The notes beneath the pieces are model-generated. The model made no database searches and was not told the DNA's origin. It saw nothing but the letters and a program-made list of their open reading frames with translations. This document shows, in pieces, positions 16,370 to 27,218 of a stretch of 64,000 nt of DNA (its first letter is position 1; the number at the start of each line of letters is the position of its first letter). The position numbers and the translations under genes were made by a program. The stretch covers positions 242,472 through 306,471 of the forward strand of contig NZ_JH650757.1 in assembly GCF_000259195.1 (NCBI RefSeq), written 5' to 3'. The stretch comes from Pseudomonas donghuensis (GTDB taxonomy: Bacteria > Pseudomonadota > Gammaproteobacteria > Pseudomonadales > Pseudomonadaceae).

Positions 16370-17716
16370 ATGAATAGTCCTCAAGCTGCTGTCGGAAACT
16401 GCCTTGATGTGCAGTCCTTTATCAATAGCCAACCATTGTCACGCTACCAGTGGCGGGTGGTGATCCTGTGCTTCCTGATTGTCTTCCTCGACGGCCTCGA
16501 CACCGCCGCCATGGGTTTTATCGCCCCGGCCCTGTCCCAGGATTGGGGCATCGACCGGGCCAGCCTGGGGCCGGTGATGAGTGCCGCGCTGATCGGCATG
16601 GTCTTCGGGGCGCTGGGTTCCGGGCCGCTGGCCGACCGCTTCGGGCGCAAGGTGGTACTGGTGGGGGCGGTGGTGCTGTTTGGCGCCTTCAGCCTGGCTT
16701 CGGCCTACAGCAGCAACGTTGACCAGTTGCTGGTGCTGCGCTTTCTGACCGGGTTGGGCCTGGGGGCGGGCATGCCCAATGCCACGACCCTGCTGTCCGA
16801 GTACACCCCGGAGCGGCACAAGTCACTGCTGGTAACCAGCATGTTCTGTGGCTTCAACCTGGGCATGGCCGGTGGCGGTTTCATTTCCGCCAAGCTGATT
16901 CCGGCGTTTGGCTGGCACAGCCTGCTGCTGATCGGCGGCCTGTTGCCGTTGGTGCTGGCCGTCGTGCTGGTGTTCTGGCTGCCGGAGTCGGCGCGCTACC
17001 TGGTGGTCCGCAACCGGGGCACCGACAAGGTGCGCAAGACTCTCTCCCCGATCGAGCCGGCCATCGTCGGCCAGGCGTCGAGCTTCAGTGTGCCGGAGCA
17101 GAAGACGGTAAAAGCCCGCAACGTGTTTGCGGTGATCTTCTCCGGTACCTACAGCACCGGCACCCTGCTGTTGTGGCTGACCTATTTCATGGGCCTGGTG
17201 ATTGTCTACCTGCTGACCAGCTGGCTGCCAACGCTGATGCGTGACAGTGGCGCGAGCATGGAGCAGGCCGCCTTTATCGGTGCGCTGTTCCAGTTTGGTG
17301 GTGTGCTCAGTGCCGTGGGCGTGGGCTGGGCCATGGACCGCTACAACCCGCACAAAGTTATCGGCACGTTCTATCTGCTGGCCGGGGTGTTTGCCTACGC
17401 GGTAGGGCAAAGCCTGGGCAACATCACCGTACTGGCGACCCTGGTGCTGGTTGCCGGTATGTGCGTCAACGGTGCGCAATCGGCGATGCCGTCGCTGGCA
17501 GCGCGTTTCTACCCCACTCAGGGGCGCGCCACCGGTGTGTCGTGGATGCTCGGTATCGGCCGCTTCGGGGCGATCCTTGGGGCGTGGATGGGCGCGACGC
17601 TGCTGGGCCTGGGCTGGAACTTCGAGCAGGTGCTGACTGCACTGGTGATCCCGGCCGCGCTGGCCACCACGGCGGTGATCATCAAGGGCATGGTCAGCCA
17701 TGCCGATGCCACCTGA
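16370..17716 (+). CDS. pcaK: 4-Hydroxybenzoate/protocatechuate transporter PcaK
   Basis: 448-residue MFS permease of the aromatic acid:H+ symporter family, also implicated in chemotaxis to 4-hydroxybenzoate. Twelve membrane segments; the family motif DGLDTAAMGF is at 41-50 with both conserved aspartates (41, 44), and GPLADRFGRK marks the loop between TM2 and TM3. Length equals the characterised P. putida PcaK. The ATG is preceded only by a weak GGATAA, so translation may be modest. It follows pcaR by 277 nt, a gap holding a PcaR-like operator and a 20-codon mini-ORF. Confidence 0.95.
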   Translation: MNSPQAAVGNCLDVQSFINSQPLSRYQWRVVILCFLIVFLDGLDTAAMGFIAPALSQDWGIDRASLGPVMSAALIGMVFGALGSGPLADRFGRKVVLVGAVVLFGAFSLASAYSSNVDQLLVLRFLTGLGLGAGMPNATTLLSEYTPERHKSLLVTSMFCGFNLGMAGGGFISAKLIPAFGWHSLLLIGGLLPLVLAVVLVFWLPESARYLVVRNRGTDKVRKTLSPIEPAIVGQASSFSVPEQKTVKARNVFAVIFSGTYSTGTLLLWLTYFMGLVIVYLLTSWLPTLMRDSGASMEQAAFIGALFQFGGVLSAVGVGWAMDRYNPHKVIGTFYLLAGVFAYAVGQSLGNITVLATLVLVAGMCVNGAQSAMPSLAARFYPTQGRATGVSWMLGIGRFGAILGAWMGATLLGLGWNFEQVLTALVIPAALATTAVIIKGMVSHADAT

Positions 17717-17755
17717 TATCGGCTCCCACCAGGGTTCTTAGCAAGATAACAATCG

Positions 17756-17790
17756 GTTCGATAATCGAACGATTAGTCGATTATCGGATT
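17756..17790 (+). promoter_or_regulatory. Bipartite PcaR operator before pcaI
   Basis: GTTCGATAATCGAAC (17756-17770) is followed by GTCGATTATCGGATT (17776-17790). The cores CGATAATCG (17759) and CGATTATCG (17778) are 19 bp apart, the same spacing as at pcaR and pcaK. It lies about 100 nt before pcaI and should control the pcaI-J-F operon through -35/-10 contacts. Confidence 0.88.
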
Positions 17791-17886
17791 GAACCGCCCC
17801 CAGGCCCACCTTAATCTGAACCCACACCCGGCGCCGCCCAAGGCGTCTTGAAACCGACCCCGACTCAGCATATCCAGGAGTCTGCA

Positions 17887-18747
17887 ATGGCTGAAATCCT
17901 CTCGCTCCACGACGCCGTGAAGCAGTTCGTCAACGACGGTGACAGCGTCGCCCTCGAAGGCTTCACCCACTTGATTCCGACTGCCGCTGGGCATGAAATC
18001 ATTCGTCAGGGCAAGAAAGATCTGACTCTGGTACGCATGACACCTGACCTGATCTACGATCAGCTGATCGGTGCCGGTTGCGCCCGCAAGCTGATCTTCT
18101 CCTGGGGCGGCAACCCGGGTGTCGGCTCCCTCCATCGCCTGCGCGACGCTGTTGAAAAGCAGTGGCCGCAGGCGATGGAAATCGAAGAGCACAGCCACGC
18201 GGACCTGGCCAACGCCTACGTTGCCGGCGCCTCCGGCCTGCCGTTCGCGGTGCTGCGTGCCTACGCCGGTTCCGACCTGCCGAAGGTCAACCCGCTGATC
18301 AAGAGCGTCACTTGCCCGTTCACCGGCGAAGTGCTCGCCGCCGTGCCTTCGGTGCGCCCGGACGTCACCGTGATCCACGCGCAAAAGGCCGACCGCAAGG
18401 GCAATGTGCTGCTCTGGGGCATCCTTGGCGTGCAGAAGGAAGCGGCATTGGCGGCCAAGCGCTGCATCGTCACCGTCGAAGAGATCGTCGATGACCTCCA
18501 GGCACCGATGAACGCCTGCGTGCTGCCGACCTGGGCGCTGTCTGCGGTATGCCTGGTGCCGGGGGGCGCGCATCCATCCTATGCCCATGGTTACTACGAG
18601 CGTGACAACCGCTTCTACCAGGCTTGGGACCCGATTGCCCGCAACCGCGAAAGCTTCACGGCCTGGATCGACCAGTACATTCGCGGCACCGCCGACTTCA
18701 CTGAATTCAAGGCAAAACTGGCCAGCGCTGCGGAGGTTGCACAATGA
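17887..18747 (+). CDS. pcaI: 3-Oxoadipate CoA-transferase subunit A
   Basis: 286-residue alpha subunit of succinyl-CoA:3-oxoadipate CoA-transferase, the penultimate step of the beta-ketoadipate pathway. Family blocks include VALEGFTHLIPTAAGHEIIR near the N terminus and IHAQKADRKGNVLLWGILG in the middle. Start at MAEILS follows CCAGGAG; a 13-codon extension is possible but lacks a ribosome site. Its stop overlaps the pcaJ start (ATGA). In P. putida KT2440 pcaIJ map away from pcaK-F; here they are inside the cluster. CatI is a possible alternative name, but PcaR operators and pcaF adjacency favour pcaI. Confidence 0.93.
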   Translation: MAEILSLHDAVKQFVNDGDSVALEGFTHLIPTAAGHEIIRQGKKDLTLVRMTPDLIYDQLIGAGCARKLIFSWGGNPGVGSLHRLRDAVEKQWPQAMEIEEHSHADLANAYVAGASGLPFAVLRAYAGSDLPKVNPLIKSVTCPFTGEVLAAVPSVRPDVTVIHAQKADRKGNVLLWGILGVQKEAALAAKRCIVTVEEIVDDLQAPMNACVLPTWALSAVCLVPGGAHPSYAHGYYERDNRFYQAWDPIARNRESFTAWIDQYIRGTADFTEFKAKLASAAEVAQ

Positions 18748-19523
18748 GCTACTCCACCAATGAAATGATGACCGTTGCCGCAGCCCGTCGCCTGCGCAAT
18801 GGCGCGGTATGTTTCGTCGGCATCGGCCTGCCGTCCAAGGCCGCCAACCTGGCGCGCCTGACCTCGTCGCCCGACGTGGTGCTGATCTACGAATCCGGCC
18901 CGATCGGTGCCAAGCCGAGCGTGCTGCCGCTGTCGATCGGTGACGGCGAGCTGGCCGAAACCGCCGACACCGTGGTGCCGACCGGTGAAATCTTTCGCTA
19001 CTGGCTGCAGGGCGGGCGCATCGACGTGGGCTTCCTCGGCGCTGCCCAGGTCGACCGTTTCGGCAACATCAACACCACCGTGGTCGGTGACTACCACCAG
19101 CCAAAAGTGCGCCTGCCCGGTGCCGGTGGCGCGCCGGAGATCGCCGGTTCCGCCAAGCAGGTGCTGATCATCCTCAAGCAATCGAACCGCGCATTTGTCG
19201 ACAAGCTCGACTTCATCACTTCGGTCGGCCATGGCGAAGGCGGCGATTCGCGCAAGCGCCTGGGCCTGCCGGGTGAAGGGCCGGTCGGGATCATCACCGA
19301 CCTGTGCATCATGGAGCCCGAAGCCGGCACCCATGAGTTCGTCGTCACCTCGATCCACCCGGGCGTGACCCGCGAACAGATCGTTGCCGCCACCGGCTGG
19401 GCCATCCGCTTTGCCGACGACGTGCAGATTACCGCCGAGCCGAGCGCAGTCGAGCTCAACGCCCTGCGTGACCTCGAAGCGCGCACCGCCAGCGCCCACG
19501 GCCAAGCGCCAGGAGAAGCCTGA
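18744..19523 (+). CDS. pcaJ: 3-Oxoadipate CoA-transferase subunit B
   Basis: 259-residue beta subunit carrying the catalytic glutamate: Glu50 in [12 protein letters not shown], which forms the glutamyl-CoA intermediate in this family. Other family blocks are [19 protein letters not shown] and [20 protein letters not shown]. Starts within the pcaI stop (4-nt overlap) and ends one base into pcaF, so pcaI-J-F are translated as a coupled unit producing the heteromeric transferase and the thiolase together. Confidence 0.94.
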   Translation: MSYSTNEMMTVAAARRLRNGAVCFVGIGLPSKAANLARLTSSPDVVLIYESGPIGAKPSVLPLSIGDGELAETADTVVPTGEIFRYWLQGGRIDVGFLGAAQVDRFGNINTTVVGDYHQPKVRLPGAGGAPEIAGSAKQVLIILKQSNRAFVDKLDFITSVGHGEGGDSRKRLGLPGEGPVGIITDLCIMEPEAGTHEFVVTSIHPGVTREQIVAATGWAIRFADDVQITAEPSAVELNALRDLEARTASAHGQAPGEA

Positions 19524-20725
19524 TGCGTGACGTATTTATCTGCGACGCCATTCGCACCCCGATTGGCCGCTTCGGCGGCGCCCTGGCCGGCGTGCGCGCC
19601 GATGACCTGGCGGCGGTGCCGCTCAAGGCGCTGATCGAACGCAACCCGCAGGTGCAGTGGGCGCAGCTCGATGAAGTGTTCCTCGGTTGCGCCAACCAGG
19701 CCGGTGAAGACAACCGCAACGTCGCGCGCATGGCGCTGCTGCTGGCGGGTTTGCCAGAAAGCGTGCCCGGGGTGACCCTCAACCGCCTCTGCGCCTCGGG
19801 CATGGACGCGGTGGGCACGGCCTTTCGCGCCATCGCCAGCGGTGAAATGGAGCTGGCGATTGCCGGTGGCGTCGAGTCGATGTCCCGTGCGCCGTTCGTC
19901 ATGGGTAAGGCTGACAATGCCTATTCGCGCACCATGAAGCTGGAGGACACCACCATCGGCTGGCGCTTCATCAACCCGCTGATGAAGGCTCAGTACGGGG
20001 TTGATGCGATGCCGCAGACCGCCGACAACGTCGCCGATGACTACCAGGTATCACGTGCCGATCAGGACGCCTTCGCCCTGCGCAGCCAGCAGCGTACCGC
20101 CGCGGCCCAGGCTGCGGGCTTCTTCGCCGAGGAGATCGTGCCGGTGCGCATCGCCCATAAAAAGGGCGAGACCGTGGTCGAGCACGACGAGCACCCGCGC
20201 GCCGACACCACCCTTGAAGCCCTGGCCCGGCTCAAGCCGGTCAACGGCCCGGACAAGACCGTCACCGCCGGCAACGCCTCAGGGGTCAACGACGGCGCTG
20301 CAGCGCTGCTCCTGGCCTCGGCCGAGGCCGTGAAAAAGCATGGCCTGACCCCGCGGGCGCGGGTGCTGGGCATGGCCAGTGCCGGCGTTGCGCCACGGGT
20401 CATGGGCATCGGCCCGGTACCGGCGGTGCGCAAGCTGACCGAGCGCCTGGGCGTGGCGGTGGCCGATTTCGATGTCATCGAACTCAACGAAGCCTTTGCC
20501 AGCCAGGGCCTGGCCGTGTTGCGCGAACTCGGCCTGGCCGACGATGCACCGCAGGTCAACCCCAACGGTGGTGCCATTGCCCTCGGTCATCCGCTGGGCA
20601 TGAGCGGCGCGCGTTTGATCCTCACCGCCTTGCACCAACTGGAGAAATCCGGCGGGCGCAAAGGCCTGGCGACCATGTGTGTCGGCGTCGGCCAGGGCCT
20701 GGCCCTGGCCATCGAGCGGGTGTAA
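19523..20725 (+). CDS. pcaF: 3-Oxoadipyl-CoA thiolase
   Basis: 400-residue thiolase that cleaves beta-ketoadipyl-CoA with CoA to succinyl-CoA and acetyl-CoA. The catalytic triad of the family is complete: nucleophile Cys90 ([11 protein letters not shown]), His356 ([13 protein letters not shown]) and Cys386 (MCVGVGQG). Start codon overlaps the pcaJ stop by one base (TGATG). A GC-rich hairpin follows before pcaB. Confidence 0.96.
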   Translation: MRDVFICDAIRTPIGRFGGALAGVRADDLAAVPLKALIERNPQVQWAQLDEVFLGCANQAGEDNRNVARMALLLAGLPESVPGVTLNRLCASGMDAVGTAFRAIASGEMELAIAGGVESMSRAPFVMGKADNAYSRTMKLEDTTIGWRFINPLMKAQYGVDAMPQTADNVADDYQVSRADQDAFALRSQQRTAAAQAAGFFAEEIVPVRIAHKKGETVVEHDEHPRADTTLEALARLKPVNGPDKTVTAGNASGVNDGAAALLLASAEAVKKHGLTPRARVLGMASAGVAPRVMGIGPVPAVRKLTERLGVAVADFDVIELNEAFASQGLAVLRELGLADDAPQVNPNGGAIALGHPLGMSGARLILTALHQLEKSGGRKGLATMCVGVGQGLALAIERV

Positions 20726-20732
20726 AACAATG

Positions 20733-20775
20733 ACCCCGAGCCGCCGGCCTCCACGCAAGGTTGGCGGTCTGGGGT
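20733..20775 (+). terminator. Possible attenuator/terminator hairpin after pcaF
   Basis: CCCC-GAG-CCGCC (20734-20745) can pair with GGCGG-TCT-GGGG (20763-20774). There is no T run after it, so it may only stabilise or partially end the pcaIJF transcript before pcaB, which starts 70 nt later. Confidence 0.45.
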
Positions 20776-20844
20776 GATTGTTCTGTGGATCGTGGATGTT
20801 ACTGGGTGTATCTAGACTCTCTGTAGTTCCAAGAGAAAGTAGCC

Positions 20845-22224
20845 ATGACTTCAGCCTATTTGAAGCAACGACCGGGCAATCAGCTGTTCGATGCCTATTT
20901 CACCGCGCCAGCCATGCGCGAGATCTTCTGCGACCGTGGCCGGGTGCAGGGCATGCTCGATTTCGAAGCGGCCCTGGCCCGTGCCGAAGCGGCCACCGGG
21001 GTCATCCCTCAGGTGGCCGTGGCAGCGATCGAAACCGCCTGCCATGCCGAGCGCTACGACTTTGCCGCGCTGGCCGAAGCCATTGCCGTGGCCGGCAACT
21101 CGGCCATTCCGCTGGTCAAGGCGCTGGGCAAGGTGATTGCCAGTGGCGTGCCGGAGGCCGAGCGTTATGTGCACCTGGGCGCCACCAGCCAGGATGCCAT
21201 GGACACCGGCCTGGTACTGCAACTGAGGGCGGCACTGGCGTTGATCGAAACGGATCTGGCGCGCCTGGCCGATGCCCTGGCTCGCCAAGCCCTGACCTAC
21301 GCTGAGACGCCCTTGGCCGGTCGCACCTGGCTGCAACATGCCACGCCGGTCACCTTGGGCATGAAGATCGCAGGCTGGCTAGGCGCGTTGAGCCGCCACC
21401 GCGAGCGCCTGCAGGAGCTCAAGCCACGCGTGCTGACCCTGCAGTTTGGCGGCGCCTCCGGTACCCTGGCGGCGCTGGGCGACAAGGCGCTGCCGGTGGC
21501 TCAAGCCTTGGCCGCAGAGCTGAAGCTGACGCTGCCCGAGCAGCCCTGGCACACCCAGCGCGATCGCCTGGTGGAGTTCGCTTCGGTGCTGGGCATGATT
21601 GCCGGCAGCCTTGGCAAACTGGGCCGCGATGTCAGCCTGCTGATGCAGACTGAGGCAGCCGAGGTGTTCGAGCCGTCGGCGCCAGGCAAAGGCGGTTCTT
21701 CGACCATGCCGCACAAGCGCAACCCGGTCGGCGCCGCCGTGTTGATCGGTGCTGCCACCCGCGTGCCGGGCCTGCTCGCCACGCTGTTTGCCGCCATGCC
21801 CCAGGAGCACGAGCGCAGCCTCGGCCTGTGGCATGCCGAATGGGAAACCCTGCCGGAGATCTGCTGCCTGGTGTCCGGTGCATTGCGCCAGGCACAGATC
21901 ATCGCCGACGGCCTGGAAGTGGACGCCGAGCGCATGCGTCGCAACCTCGACCTGACCCAAGGGCTGGTCCTGGCCGAAGCTGTCAGTGTGGTGCTGGCCC
22001 AACGCCTGGGCCGTGACCGCGCCCACCATTTGCTGGAAACCTGCTGCCAGCGTGCCGTAGCCGAACAGCGCCAGCTGCGGGCCGTGCTTGGCGACGAGCC
22101 GCAGGTCAGCGCTGAACTTTCGCCCGACGAACTCGATCGTCTGCTCGATCCAGCCCACTACCTTGGCCAGGCCCGAGCCTGGGTCGAGCGAGCGCTGGCT
22201 GAACATCACCGCATCAATGCCTGA
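20845..22224 (+). CDS. pcaB: 3-Carboxy-cis,cis-muconate cycloisomerase
   Basis: 459-residue member of the fumarase/aspartase superfamily that lactonises beta-carboxymuconate to gamma-carboxymuconolactone. The superfamily signature GSSTMPHKRNP is at 284-294, and HLGATSQDAMDTG near 110 is the second conserved region. Length fits PcaB (about 450). First gene of pcaB-D-C; pcaD starts 11 nt after its stop. No CGATAATCG core is present in the 119-nt gap upstream, so the gene may be read from the pcaI promoter or from an unrecognised one. Confidence 0.95.
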   Translation: MTSAYLKQRPGNQLFDAYFTAPAMREIFCDRGRVQGMLDFEAALARAEAATGVIPQVAVAAIETACHAERYDFAALAEAIAVAGNSAIPLVKALGKVIASGVPEAERYVHLGATSQDAMDTGLVLQLRAALALIETDLARLADALARQALTYAETPLAGRTWLQHATPVTLGMKIAGWLGALSRHRERLQELKPRVLTLQFGGASGTLAALGDKALPVAQALAAELKLTLPEQPWHTQRDRLVEFASVLGMIAGSLGKLGRDVSLLMQTEAAEVFEPSAPGKGGSSTMPHKRNPVGAAVLIGAATRVPGLLATLFAAMPQEHERSLGLWHAEWETLPEICCLVSGALRQAQIIADGLEVDAERMRRNLDLTQGLVLAEAVSVVLAQRLGRDRAHHLLETCCQRAVAEQRQLRAVLGDEPQVSAELSPDELDRLLDPAHYLGQARAWVERALAEHHRINA

Positions 22225-22235
22225 AGGAGGCTGCA

Positions 22236-23033
22236 GTGGCACAGGTACAACTCGCCGATGGCGTACTCAACTATCAATTTGAAGGCCCGGAACACCTGCC
22301 GGTGCTGGTGCTGTCCAACTCCCTGGGCACCGACCTGCACATGTGGGACACCCAGGTACCGGCCCTGACCGCGCATTTTCGCGTGCTGCGCTATGACACC
22401 CGCGGCCATGGCGGCTCGCTGGTCACCCAGGGGCCGTACAGCATCGAGCAACTGGGGCAGGATGTGCTGGCCCTGCTCGATGCCTTGCACATTGAACAGG
22501 CGCATTTCTGCGGCCTGTCCATGGGCGGGCTGATCGGCCAGTGGCTGGGGATCAATGCCGGTCACCGGCTCAAGCGCCTGATCGTCTGCAACACTGCGGC
22601 CAAGATCGGCACGCTGGAAACCTGGAACCCGCGCATCGAGATGGTCCTGCGTGATCAACAAGCGGCGATGGTTGGCCTGCGTGATGCGTCGATCGAGCGC
22701 TGGTTCACCCCGGGTTATGCCGCGGGCAACCCCGAGCAGGCCAAGCGGATTACCGATATGCTCGCCGCCACTTCGCCTGAGGGTTATGCGGCTAACTGCG
22801 GGGCAGTGCGCGATGCTGATTTCCGTGATCAGTTGGGCGAGATCAAGGTGCCGCTGCTGGTGATTTCCGGCACTCACGATGCGGTCACGCCGCCGTCGGG
22901 CGGGCGCTTCATCCAGGAGAACGTGGCGGGCGCCGAATACGCCGAGTTCCATGCCGCACACCTGTCCAACGTTGAAGTCGGTGCGCCGTTCAGCCGCCGG
23001 GTGATCGATTTTCTGCTGGCCCGTGAGGAATGA
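22236..23033 (+). CDS. pcaD: 3-Oxoadipate enol-lactonase
   Basis: 265-residue alpha/beta-hydrolase that opens beta-ketoadipate enol-lactone. Nucleophile Ser95 in GLSMGG, Asp215 in SGTHDAVTPP and His242 in AAHLSNVE form the catalytic triad; the oxyanion region is LSNSLGTDLHMWD. The start is GTG after an ideal AAGGAGG. It overlaps pcaC by 4 nt (ATGA). Confidence 0.95.
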   Translation: MAQVQLADGVLNYQFEGPEHLPVLVLSNSLGTDLHMWDTQVPALTAHFRVLRYDTRGHGGSLVTQGPYSIEQLGQDVLALLDALHIEQAHFCGLSMGGLIGQWLGINAGHRLKRLIVCNTAAKIGTLETWNPRIEMVLRDQQAAMVGLRDASIERWFTPGYAAGNPEQAKRITDMLAATSPEGYAANCGAVRDADFRDQLGEIKVPLLVISGTHDAVTPPSGGRFIQENVAGAEYAEFHAAHLSNVEVGAPFSRRVIDFLLAREE

Positions 23034-23428
23034 CCGTGGACGAGAAACAACGTTATGAGGCCGGCATGCAGGTGCGCCGCGCGGTGCTTGGCGACGCCCA
23101 TGTCGACCGCAGCCTGAACAACCTGAGCGAGTTCAATAGCGAGTTCCAGGAAATGATCACTCGCCACGCCTGGGGTGATATCTGGACCCGTCCGGGCCTG
23201 CCCCGGCATACCCGCAGCCTGATCACCATCGCCATGCTGATCGGCATGAACCGCAACGAGGAGCTGAAACTGCACCTGCGCGCGGCGGCCAACAATGGCG
23301 TGACCCGTGAAGAGATCAAGGAAGTGCTGATGCAGAGCGCGATCTACTGCGGCATCCCGGCGGCCAATGCGACCTTCCACCTGGCCGAGTCGGTGTGGGA
23401 TGAGTTGGGGGTTGAGTCCAGGGGCTGA
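23030..23428 (+). CDS. pcaC: 4-Carboxymuconolactone decarboxylase
   Basis: 132-residue CMD-family protein that decarboxylates gamma-carboxymuconolactone to the enol-lactone used by PcaD. The core helical pattern LITIAMLIGMNRNEELKLHL with the conserved Glu and His, and SAIYCGIPAANATFHLAESV, are typical. It is a stand-alone PcaC, not a PcaCD fusion. Start ATG at 23030 inside the pcaD stop; GTG at 23036 is an alternative. Last gene of the pca cluster, followed by a REP repeat. Confidence 0.95.
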   Translation: MTVDEKQRYEAGMQVRRAVLGDAHVDRSLNNLSEFNSEFQEMITRHAWGDIWTRPGLPRHTRSLITIAMLIGMNRNEELKLHLRAAANNGVTREEIKEVLMQSAIYCGIPAANATFHLAESVWDELGVESRG

Positions 23429-23464
23429 CCTTCAGGGCTTCATCGCTGACAAGCCAGCCATACC

Positions 23465-23506
23465 TGTGGGAGCTGGCTTGCCAGCGATGGGCTGCAAAGC
23501 AGCCCC
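23465..23506. repeat. REP-type repeat with adjoining hairpin
   Basis: TGTGGGAGCTGGCTTGCCAGC then GATGGGCTGCAAAGCAGCCC. Same family as the copies at 1705, 32158 and 53935. It separates pcaC from the convergent DUF962 gene and may act as transcript end. Confidence 0.8.
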
Positions 23507-23508
23507 AA

Positions 23509-24033
23509 TCAGACCGCCGCCTTCTTCTGCCGAATTGCCACCGGTCCGACAGTGTCTTCAATGGCTTTTTTCAGCTCCAGGCGCATGCCCAGCAAGAACC
23601 CCAGTTCCGCCACCACGAACAACGGCCCGATGACCAGGCCCATCAGGTCATCGACAAACGCCGGCTTGCGCCCTTCATAGTGGTGGCCGACAAACTGGAT
23701 CACCCAGCCGATCACGAACAGCGCCAGCCCCGCACCCAGCCACAGCAGGGTGCTGTGCATCGCCAACGCCTGCCCGGCCCACAGGCACAAACCGAGCAAT
23801 ACCGCCATCAGCAGGCCCAGGCGTTGATCCAGGCGCAGGTAGAACCCGCTGCTAACCAGCGCTACCAGCAACGCCGGCGACACCCAGACGCCACCCAGGT
23901 CGACCCCCGGTCGTGACAGCAAAACGGTCACCGCCACGACAATCAGCGGAATACCGATAAAATGGGTGACGATGTTGCGCGGGTCGCGGTGGTAGGCGGC
24001 GTATTGACTCAGGTGTTCGACCAGGTTTTTCAT
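23509..24033 (-). CDS. Mpo1-like (DUF962) membrane protein
   Basis: 174-residue inner-membrane protein with four or five hydrophobic segments. Conserved DUF962/Mpo1 metal-site motifs are present: NIVTHFIGIPL near the N terminus and QFVGHHYEGRKPAF in the middle. The yeast homologue Mpo1 is an Fe(II) dioxygenase acting on 2-hydroxy fatty acids; bacterial function is not established. Start at 24033 follows AGGAGG. It stands alone, divergent from the Crp/Fnr gene. Confidence 0.83.
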   Translation of the reverse strand: MKNLVEHLSQYAAYHRDPRNIVTHFIGIPLIVVAVTVLLSRPGVDLGGVWVSPALLVALVSSGFYLRLDQRLGLLMAVLLGLCLWAGQALAMHSTLLWLGAGLALFVIGWVIQFVGHHYEGRKPAFVDDLMGLVIGPLFVVAELGFLLGMRLELKKAIEDTVGPVAIRQKKAAV

Positions 24034-24121
24034 TGTTGTTCCTCCTGTAGGTGGCTTGAGCATGTCCTACAGATTTCCGCCTGTCTGTCGCCTAGCCGAC
24101 AGAGTTCACCTGCGAGGCGCT

Positions 24122-26393
<2,272 letters not shown>

Positions 26394-27218
26394 TCAGTAG
26401 GCAAGGTAGGTCAAAGGCAGGTCGCGGATCTGTTCCAGCGCCGGCGGCAGATAGCGTTCGTCGGCGGTCAGTTCGTGCAGCAGGTCTTCGCGCAGACGGT
26501 GGAAGGCGTAACTGCCGCGTTGGCGCGGGTGCGCCAGGTCGATGTCGACGATGCGCTTGATCCGCCCGGGGCGCGGCTCCAGGACCACCACGCGGTCGGC
26601 GAGAAACAGCGCTTCTTCGACATCGTGGGTCACCAGCAGGGTGGTAATGCGTGCCCGCTCGCGAATCGCCAGCAGCTCGTCCTGCATCTGCTGGCGGGTC
26701 AGCGCGTCGAGGGCGCCGAAGGGTTCATCGAGCAACAAGATACGCGGGCTGGCCACCAGGCCACGGGCAATCGCCACACGCTGGGCCATGCCGCCGGAGA
26801 GCTGGTGCGGGTAGGCCTGGCTGAAGTCTTGCAGGCCCACCAGGGCGATGTACTGGTCGATGCGTTGCTGGCGCTGCTCGCTGTTCAGCGGCGCGTTGAC
26901 CAGGCCCAGGGCGATGTTTTGCGCCACGCTCAGCCAGGGGAACAGACGGTGCTCCTGAAAGACGATGCCGCGTTCGCTGCCGATGCCATTGAGCGGCTGG
27001 CCGTCGATCAGGATCTGCCCCTGGTAGTCGTTGTCCAGGCCGATCAGCAGGCGCAGCAGGGTGGATTTACCGCAGCCACTGGCGCCGACGATGGCGACGA
27101 ACTCACCGTCGGCGATTTGCAGGTTGAAGTCGCGGATGGCTTCCAGCTCACCGCCGGCCACGGCGAAGTGTTTGCCGACCTGATTGAAACTGACCAGGGC
27201 AGGGGCGATGGCGTTCAT
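26394..27218 (-). CDS. atsC: Sulfate-ester ABC transporter ATPase
   Basis: 274-residue ATPase of the nitrate/sulfonate/taurine (SsuB/TauB) subfamily. Walker A GASGCGKST (45-53), Q-loop FQEHRLFPW, signature LSGGMAQR, Walker B ILLLDEPFGALD and switch His in LLVTHDVEEAL are all intact. ATG at 27218 overlaps the atsB stop (ATGA); longer in-frame extensions run through atsB. Together with AtsB and AtsR it would import organosulfate esters. Confidence 0.92.
   Translation of the reverse strand: MNAIAPALVSFNQVGKHFAVAGGELEAIRDFNLQIADGEFVAIVGASGCGKSTLLRLLIGLDNDYQGQILIDGQPLNGIGSERGIVFQEHRLFPWLSVAQNIALGLVNAPLNSEQRQQRIDQYIALVGLQDFSQAYPHQLSGGMAQRVAIARGLVASPRILLLDEPFGALDALTRQQMQDELLAIRERARITTLLVTHDVEEALFLADRVVVLEPRPGRIKRIVDIDLAHPRQRGSYAFHRLREDLLHELTADERYLPPALEQIRDLPLTYLAY

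Noticed and set aside
20726-20844. Search for a PcaR core before pcaB
   Set aside because: No CGATAATCG-like core or 19-bp pair is present in this gap.
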